Assembly (NCBI GenBank): GCA_031267005.1
Contig: JAIRZX010000384.1
Location: 1 to 9,036, forward strand
Direction: 5' to 3'
DNA from: Deltaproteobacteria bacterium
GTDB taxonomy: Bacteria > Desulfobacterota > Desulfarculia > Adiutricales > Adiutricaceae
Length of the DNA: 9,036 nucleotides
Shown here in pieces: positions 1 to 5,300 of the stretch (the stretch's first letter is position 1; every line of letters begins with the position of its first letter). The notes below the pieces were generated by a model, which saw only the letters and a list, made by a program, of their open reading frames with translations, made no database searches and was not told where the DNA came from. Position numbers and translations under genes: made by a program.

Positions 1-320
1 GATGGGTCGTCCCCGAAAGAGTTCATGCTGATCCTCAGCACGTGCGAACGGGGCCACTCGGTATCCTTGCGCAACCTGTCTATCGCGAGTCCGGAAAAAA
101 GCTCTTTCCTGCCGGCTGCGGCGTCCTCCAGGGTATCGATCAGAAGCGTCTTGCCGAAACGTCTGGGGCGGGAAAGAAAAAGGCGTCGGCGGGGGCCGTC
201 AAGAATTTCGCGGACGAATTCTGTCTTGTCAACGTAAACGTAACCTTCGTTTCTCAGCACTGAAAAGTCGGCTATGTCGATGCCTATTTCCGGGATATCC
301 GGACTGTCCGTGTTTGTCAC
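1..320 (-). CDS. AAA-ATPase-like (DUF1703-type) protein, N-terminal part, runs off the left edge
   Basis: The first 106 codons of a minus-strand gene are present and the C-terminal part is missing. The protein reads MTNTDSPDIPEIGIDIADFS and continues with YVDKT (residues 29-33) and the Walker A-like segment RPRRFGKTLL (51-60). It then has FSGLAID (about 75-81) and the strand HVLRISMNSF. This order, YVDKT about 20 residues before RPRRFGKT, is the signature of the AAA-ATPase-like domain (Pfam AAA-ATPase_like). That domain is normally followed by a PD-(D/E)XK-like DUF1703 nuclease domain in proteins of roughly 500-570 residues; the nuclease half cannot be seen here. Start choice: GTG at 318-320, preceded by GAGGGGG (326-332) with a 5-nt spacer. 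Such genes often occur in many diverged copies per genome and have no settled function; a mobile-element or defence role is speculation. The family call is secure, the function is not. Confidence 0.88.
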   Translation of the reverse strand, partial: MTNTDSPDIPEIGIDIADFSVLRNEGYVYVDKTEFVREILDGPRRRLFLSRPRRFGKTLLIDTLEDAAAGRKELFSGLAIDRLRKDTEWPRSHVLRISMNSFGDDP

Positions 321-325
321 GCGTT

Positions 326-332
326 CCCCCTC
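326..332 (-). promoter_or_regulatory. ribosome binding site deciding the GTG start
   Basis: GAGGGGG on the minus strand lies 5 nt upstream of the GTG at 318-320. It is the only purine-rich Shine-Dalgarno-like run close to a start in this frame, and it supports GTG initiation over internal codons. Confidence 0.65.
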
Positions 333-396
333 TGAAGTTTTGGCCTGCCTGGAGCCGGTCGACCGCGGGACGGTGTACCATCCCAAGTTAAATCCT

Positions 397-425
397 ACTT
401 TACTTTAATTGAATGCCGGAAGCAA
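397..425 (-). promoter_or_regulatory. candidate sigma70-type promoter for the AAA-ATPase-like gene
   Basis: On the minus strand TTGCTT (420-425) is followed after 17 nt by TAAAGT (397-402), which matches TATAAT at 4 of 6 positions. The transcript would begin near 390 and leave an untranslated leader of about 70 nt before the GTG at 320. The -35 matches only half of the consensus, and the AT-rich run here could give such a match by chance. Confidence 0.3.
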
Positions 426-585
426 GCTGAAGGAGAGGCGACATGGGTGCGTCAGACTTCCAGCCCCGTTTTGCAGGGTATTCCTGACCAGGCCTTTGCT
501 GCGCATGCCCATCACAGGATGTCTGGTGTATGGCAATAAATGAACGCCGGAGAATAAGTATCCTTTATAATGTTTAGGCATATGT

Positions 586-632
586 AGTTTTGGGGCAAAA
601 CACGAGCAGTTTTGGGGCGGCCAGTTAAGGGG
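586..632. repeat. tandem AGTTTTGGGGC repeats, possible relic of an IS21-family end
   Basis: AGTTTTGGGGC occurs at 586-596 and at 608-618, 22 bp apart, and a diverged third copy AGTTAAGGGG follows at 623-632. Short, spaced, GGGG-containing subterminal repeats are typical of IS21-family ends, where they bind the IstA transposase. No istA or istB coding sequence follows on either strand. If this is an IS end it is a solo remnant. The match is to the general style of such ends, not to a named element. Confidence 0.3.
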
Positions 633-697
633 AAAATGCTATGGTTCGGACAGACAGGCGACACAAGATGTCACGTATGGCTGATCCTCTGCATCAA

Positions 698-1008
698 TCA
701 CTTTGAGTCGTGATTCAAGCTTCGCTTGATTATTAGCAGGACAATGCCTGTCTTTCTTGTCGAAGGCACCGGGACAGTGCTCCTGAGCCGAGAGGGCATG
801 AGCGACACGACATCGGCAAGGATCTCCAAATGGACCCGGACACGGTCGGGAAGCGGGGGGCGAGGGTCTCCCGGACAACCCCAGCTCCGGCAAGTCGAGG
901 CGCTGCGACTACAGGAATGCGGAGCCAGGAATCCTGAACACGCTCGGCAGGAAGCCATCCGACGACACTTCGTGAATCGCGAAAATCTTGGCGAAGGAAC
1001 CTGCCATG
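698..1008 (-). pseudogene. possible decayed minus-strand gene with a stop and a frameshift
   Basis: From an ATG at 1006-1008 the minus strand reads MAGSFAKIFAIHEVSSDGFL and stays protein-like for 32 codons until an in-frame TAG near 910. The frame continues about 20 more codons with G/C-ending codons. Beyond about 850 the neighbouring frame becomes the more protein-like one (DRVRVHLEILADVVSLMPSR) until a TGA at 698-700. One nonsense change plus one frameshift would explain this. No family is recognised and no good ribosome binding site is seen, so the region could equally be noncoding. Confidence 0.2.
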
Positions 1009-1046
1009 TCCTAGAGCGTTGCTACTTTAATTGTAGTATAATGTAT

Positions 1047-1239
1047 GACGAAACCGTAAAAAGTCAACGAGTGGTTAATGATGAAGAACTTGGTGGAGAA
1101 TTGGCGAAAGAAACAGGTGGGCTGAATTATCACACCCCAACAACTGGTACGTTTTGTCTTCCTCTGGGACCGCTTTGGACTAGAGACTGAAGGACGTCGC
1201 CAGGTCCGGGTAGGCGCACTGACATTTTACGGTTTCATC
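1047..1239. mobile_element. MITE-like element with terminal inverted repeats and 6-bp target duplication
   Basis: The left end (1047-1066, GACGAAACCGTAAAAAGTCA) and the right end (1220-1239) are inverted repeats that agree at 18 of 20 positions. The hexamer ATGTAT directly abuts both outer edges (1041-1046 and 1240-1245), as a target-site duplication would. The 193-bp body cannot encode a transposase; it contains only a short open stretch beginning MYDETVKSQRV at 1041 and stopping at 1188-1190. This is the structure of a non-autonomous miniature element or an internally deleted insertion sequence. The parent family is not identified. The match extends to ATGTATGACG on both sides, so the exact ends and duplication length (6 to 10 bp) are open. 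Confidence 0.55.
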
Positions 1240-1427
1240 ATGTATGACGCCGCCGCGATAAATCTCCGCCCGGTTGCATGGGATCAGTTGGACGCCTCGT
1301 TCCTGCCGTTAACAAGCGGTTGCGGCGGTACAGCTAAAGAACAAAAATCGACCATAGTTCATCAAAATTGATAAAAGATATCTTTCTGCACAATTATGTT
1401 CTAAGTCTTCGGCATAACCCCCTGTCC

Positions 1428-1447
1428 CCGCCGAATTATTGCGGCGG
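1428..1447. repeat. hairpin CCGCCG / CGGCGG
   Basis: CCGCCG (1428-1433) pairs with CGGCGG (1442-1447) around an 8-nt AATTATTG loop. No T-run follows on either strand, so an intrinsic terminator is unlikely. Confidence 0.4.
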
Positions 1448-1456
1448 CGTCATTCA

Positions 1457-1481
1457 TGTCCAGCCCAGATTTCCCTGGACA
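1457..1481. repeat. 7-bp inverted repeat TGTCCAG / CTGGACA
   Basis: TGTCCAG (1457-1463) and CTGGACA (1475-1481) are perfect inverted arms with an 11-bp spacer. The layout could be an operator half-site pair, but no gene starts nearby. A related CTGGACAGCC occurs at 1781-1790. Confidence 0.3.
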
Positions 1482-1561
1482 GTCCGCCTTCACCCGCTCC
1501 CTCGCCATTTTCCTGAACGGATGCTGAATAAGTAATGGCACCAGAACTCGGAAAAGGATCT

Positions 1562-1578
1562 AATCGTTTTTAACGATT
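1562..1578. repeat. 17-bp palindrome AATCGTT-TTT-AACGATT
   Basis: A perfect 7-bp inverted repeat has a 3-nt TTT loop. It sits in AT-rich DNA with no gene start within 400 bp, so whether it is a protein-binding site or a small hairpin is unknown. Confidence 0.35.
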
Positions 1579-1678
1579 CTGGCATAAGATTGAATATGCT
1601 TGGCGATGGGTTAACCAATGGACGGTTCCCGATAACCACCGGAATATGAGCAGATACTTCGTTCACGGAGCAGTCAGG

Positions 1679-1790
1679 GGCTGTCTAGGCCCCAGGCCAG
1701 GCCCGCGAACGGATACTGTTCACCGTATCCGTTCGCGGGGTAGACGACCACCTCGCACCCCCAGGTCTCGGGCCCAGCCCCTGGACAGCC
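1679..1790. repeat. nested inverted repeats around a 15-bp perfect stem
   Basis: CCCGCGAACGGATAC (1702-1716) and its exact reverse complement (1725-1739) flank an 8-nt loop, TGTTCACC. An outer pair, GGCTGTCTAGG (1679-1689) and CCTGGACAGCC (1780-1790), matches at 10 of 11 positions, so the 112-bp block could fold as one structure. There is no T-tract, so it is not a typical intrinsic terminator. A transposon-end relic, a protein-binding palindrome or a structured RNA are possible, and the sequence does not decide between them. Confidence 0.6.
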
Positions 1791-1959
1791 TCCTCTGCCT
1801 CAATGCATCCTCCGCCCCCGCCGGGAACGCCGTCCCCCGCGCCAAGACAGCCTCCCGCCCCCACCGGGACTGCTCCCCACCTGCCTGAAGACCGACTCCT
1901 TCCTGACACGGTACATCCACCCTTGTGCCAGTGAACGTACACCGATAAATTTTTTACCA

Positions 1960-1988
1960 TTGATACATTGACATACGGTATTTAATAT
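1960..1988 (+). promoter_or_regulatory. candidate sigma70-type promoter for the small plus-strand gene
   Basis: TTGATA (1960-1965) and TAATAT (1983-1988) are separated by 17 nt in an AT-rich patch. A perfect TTGACA also lies at 1968-1973, but nothing resembling a -10 follows it at the usual spacing. The transcript would start near 1995, just downstream of the ATG at 1990. That would favour the in-frame ATG at 2032 as the real start. ATGACT (1990-1995) and AGTCAT (2007-2012) form an inverted repeat over the predicted start of transcription and could be an operator. Confidence 0.35.
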
Positions 1989-1989
1989 C

Positions 1990-2337
1990 ATGACTTTCAA
2001 AAATGTAGTCATTATTGCATCCAGAGTCCTGATGCGGAGGCCCGGCCGCCGGAACCGGAGGACTGTCCATGCGGAGCCCCTGCCCAGCTCGAGGGTGCCG
2101 CGGGCTTCTTGCGATCCCTGGGGGAACTTCACCGGGCCCGACTCACTGGAAGCCCTCGGGAACAGCGGGGGCGAGGACGCCAGAAACGCCCTCCGCGCCT
2201 GGACGGACCTCCTGAACTGGCTCGCCGCGCTGGCGTCGGCAGGCGAGCGGGACGGGAATGCGGTCCGGACGCCCGACGCGCTATTCGCGTCCCCGGAGAA
2301 GGCGGCGCCTGGCGGCGAGTCCCAAGCGTTTCCCTGA
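1990..2337 (+). CDS. small hypothetical protein, about 101-115 residues, convergent to the helicase-like gene
   Basis: The family is not recognised. Support for coding is compositional: over the last 75 codons third positions are about 87% G/C, first about 71% and second about 57%. This is the order expected for a real gene in GC-rich DNA, and the antisense frame with the same third positions lacks it. The C-terminal two thirds look globular and acidic, for example NALRAWTDLLNWLAALASAG, a likely Trp/Leu-rich amphipathic helix. The N-terminal 40 residues are Arg/Pro-rich. There is no signal peptide or membrane segment. The start is uncertain: ATG 1990 gives 115 residues, ATG 2032 gives 101, and GTG 2095 is also in frame; none has a good ribosome binding site. 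The TGA at 2335-2337 faces the stop of the large minus-strand gene 40 bp away. It could be the remnant of a longer gene that lost its 5' part. Confidence 0.42.
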   Translation: MTFKNVVIIASRVLMRRPGRRNRRTVHAEPLPSSRVPRASCDPWGNFTGPDSLEALGNSGGEDARNALRAWTDLLNWLAALASAGERDGNAVRTPDALFASPEKAAPGGESQAFP

Positions 2338-2377
2338 CCAGAGCCCGCCCGGCGGGAGCCCTGCCGCCAGGAGCGCC

Positions 2378-5300
2378 TCAGCTTCCCGGAGGCTTGCCGC
2401 CGTCCGGCGCGCAGGGCCCGGAAGGGAGCCGCTCCCACCTGGAGAGTTCGTCCATGGGCGCCTTCTCGAAAGGCGCCTCCGCGAAAGGAGCCTTCCCGAG
2501 GCGCGCCTCCGCGAAGGAAGGCTTCAAGGAAAACTCCGTCTCGGTAGGCGCCGTCCCGGCGGGAGGCCAGTCCGCCAGTCCCAGGACCCTCACGGAAACT
2601 GTCCTCGCGAGATGGTCGAAGGAGACCGCCTCCACGTCCGCCACCCCTCCGGGGCCTGGCCTCCGGAACCTGTCGCCCGCCCGCGCTACGGTCCCGTCCG
2701 CGCATACGGCCACATCGTCCAGGCAGTCCATGAGCCCCGGATCGAAGGAAAGCAGGCCCTTTTCGGCCATGGAGCGCAGATAGGCCCGCGCCCCGCCCAA
2801 GAAGCCCGCGTCCCTCGCGGCGGCAGCCTCCGGGCCCGCCCGGTCCCCCGCCGGGAGCCACGCTCCGGAATGCCCCCCGCCAGCTTCCCCGGGCTTTCCG
2901 GTCCCGCCCGCTTCCCGGACGGCCCGCCGGGCCGCCTCCTCCGAAGCCGATTCCCTCAGCCCGAGAAGCTCCCGTTCGCAGTCCAGCTCTGCCTTTTCGT
3001 CCGCGAGCCTCCGGAAGATCTTGCCGTTCCGGTAGTTTTTCATGAGCAGGCGATTCAATTCCGCCCCAGCCGCGTCCAGCTCCGCGCGGCGCCTGTCCCC
3101 GGCCTCCTTTAGCTCGCGCAACGCGGCGCGGCTCCTCTCAGCGCCTGCCTCCCCCCGCCCAGAGGAAGTGGCCTCCCCGAGGCCCTCCGCCCTTATCTCT
3201 GTCATGTGCCTCAAAATCCCTGCGAGCCGGAGCTTCAGCTCCTCCGAGCTGGCGCGTTCGGCGCGCGCCTCACGGGCCGCGCGTCGGTCCAGCGCCGCTT
3301 CCGGGCCCGGCTCCAGCATGTCCAGATAGGCCTCGGAATCGGGTGCGCAGGGGTTTGGCACGTAACGGGCCGCCCCTGACAGGAGCTTCCCCATCCACCC
3401 GGCGTCGATATCCAGGAATGCCTTTCGGGAAAATTCCGGCGTGCCCTCCGCGAGGTAGAAGATCTCGTCCCCAACGGCAACCGGCGCCCCCAGCGCCCTT
3501 CCGCCCGCCGACGCGCCTGGAGTGGGGTTGCCCGAATGGCCTGTTGGTCCGGTTGGCGCGGGCGGCCCGAAGGGAGCTGGGGGGGCGAAAGCAGGCAGCG
3601 GCCGCGCGAAAGGCGCGGGCGTCCAGGGGAGAGTCAGGCGGTGGACCGCGGCCGAACAGGCCCTCAGATCGCAAAGGAGCGCGACCTTATGGTCGCAGAC
3701 GAGCACCCTCAGCTCCCCCCTGAGGTAGGCATCTACGGCGGCGGCCAGGACCGCGCCGCCGCCCTCCGAAGAGTCCGCAGCCCCCACTTCCGAAAGCTGG
3801 AGCCCCAGAGCGTCCGCTATGACGCGCCTGGTCCTTTTCTGGAGGTACCTTCCCCCGGCGAGGACCGCCTGGCGGCCGCCCGAGTCCAAATAGCCCCGCA
3901 TGACCTCGAGAAGCCGCGCGCACTTGGGGCCGACCGGATGCGTTATCCCGCCTTCCGACACACCCAGCCCGGAAAGGCGCCTCAAAAGCGGGCCCTCCAT
4001 GTCCTCCGGCACCCGAAGGGACGGGAGGCCGCCCGGGCCCAAGCTGATCGCGATCCTCACACGCCTGCGGCGGAAATGCCGCTTGCCGGTCACCTCGTCC
4101 AGGAAGGAGACCGGCCAGCGCTCGGGAAGCGCGTCCCGCGCCTTCGCGAGCTCGGCGAATCCCGCCTTCCTGAACAGGAACGTGGTCCAGCCCTCCAGGC
4201 AGTCGGGGGCCACCGCCGCGCGCTCCTGGGAGCGCATGAGCTCCGACATCATTCCGGACGAGCGCATCCACCCCGCCCCCGAACGGGCGCCCTCCCCGTT
4301 TTCCAGCTCCCGGGCGCGTTCCCCCATCCTCGCCGAGGCTTCCAGCTGCGAAGGCATGAGCCTCACGCGTTCTATGATCTCGCCCGGGCGGCGGACCATT
4401 TCCGCCGCCGCCTCCCAGTCCGCCCCGCCGCGCCCGGCAAAGCCGCATACACCCTGGCCGCCTTCCCCTTCCGCTAAGTTCCAGCCCTCCCAGCCTCTGC
4501 CTTCGCCCCAGCCCTCCCAGCCCGGCACGGAATGCATGAGCGCGAAAGGCCTCCTCACGGTCGGCGGTCTGTTGTAGAAGGAGGCTGAGGAGATGTCCGG
4601 CGAGACGGCGGCGGCGGCGGCGGCGGCGGCGGAGGAGGAGGAGGAGGAGGAGGAGGAGGAGGAGGAGGACGCTGACGCTGTTGCAGCGGACGGCGCGGAC
4701 GGCGAGGGCTCCTTGGATTTCGCGTAAGGCTCGGGAGATGCTGAAGACTCGGGAGAAGCGGATGACGCGTAAGGCTCGGGAGATGCTGAAGACTCGGGAG
4801 ACGAGGGAGAAGCTCCGGAAGCGCTGCCGCGGGGAGACGCTTCAGTGGAATCGAGTCTGCCGGGGCACGCGCCCGGCCGAGCGGAAATTTTCCCTCCTTC
4901 CCCGCCGGGTCCCCTATCAGCTTCCGCCCTGCCGGACCCGCCCGGAGCGGCAACGGCGCCGTCGTTAATGTCACGGACGCCGTACGCGCCGTCCGCTGCC
5001 ACCCCTCCGGCATTGTCCCCCGCGGCGCCGGTGCCGCGCTCCCCGTGCCCGCCCCCGGAACAGCCCGGGCCATCCGCGCCGGACGCTCCCCCCGCGGCGG
5101 CAAGGGATGCCGGAACCGCCCCCGCCCCCGCGTCCCAGGACAGCTCGCCCCCCTCGAAGACCACGAAACGGCGGTAGACGTCCCTCAGCGCACCGAGGTT
5201 GCGGTAGCCCTGGAGCGACTCGCCTTCAACCTCTTCGTCTTCGGCCCGGCTCCAGCGGCCGGTCTTGACGGCGCGCGAGCGGCCGAAGAGTCGCCTGGCG

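Larger units (their letters stand above)
401..1033. repeat. 11-bp direct repeat TACTTTAATTG flanking a relic-like stretch
   Basis: TACTTTAATTG occurs at 401-411 and again at 1023-1033, both in AT-rich surroundings. The 611 bp between them holds the IS21-like repeats and the possible decayed minus-strand gene. This could be a long target duplication around an eroded insertion. However, no inverted repeats are visible just inside the copies, so it may be coincidence. Confidence 0.2.
1250..1678. other. AT-richer intergenic stretch, no gene seen
   Basis: Neither strand shows a frame with coding-type codon bias. Poly-A/T-rich patches occur around 1335-1400 and 1560-1620, and three small hairpins are listed separately. 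Nothing else is recognisable. Confidence 0.5.
4583..5131 (-). repeat. low-complexity insert between the two helicase lobes
   Basis: Residues about 722-904 of the helicase-like protein are almost entirely G, A, S, P and E. The stretch starts after FEGGELSWDAGAG and ends just before SFYNRPPTVRRPF. It contains the 45-bp repeat and the triplet microsatellite listed separately. It falls in the linker between the RecA lobes, where an insertion would be tolerated structurally. Confidence 0.7.

Noticed and set aside
726..1190. 154-residue plus-strand open frame
   Set aside because: It runs through the possible decayed gene and across the left end of the MITE-like element, has no coding-type codon bias and resembles no family.
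1562..1578. Intrinsic terminator
   Set aside because: The stem is AT-rich and no T-run follows on either strand, and no gene ends nearby.
1720..1920. 66-residue minus-strand open frame (MDVPCQEGVGLQAGG...)
   Set aside because: Only about 70% G/C at third positions, Arg/Gly-rich, and its stop falls in the loop of the 15-bp inverted repeat. Coding cannot be excluded, but support is too thin to list.
321..1989. tRNA or other standard RNA gene in the gene-poor stretch
   Set aside because: No T-loop GGTTCRA motif with matching acceptor arms and no rRNA-like conserved block was seen on either strand.
1800..2861. 353-residue minus-strand open frame overlapping the 3' end of the helicase-like gene
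   Set aside because: Arg/Gly/Ser-rich shadow frame. Over 2105-2337 its first and second codon positions have the wrong GC order, while the plus frame there has the right one.
3536..4477. 313-residue plus-strand open frame
   Set aside because: Antisense to lobe 2 of the helicase-like protein; composition is that of a shadow frame, with many Arg, Pro and His residues.
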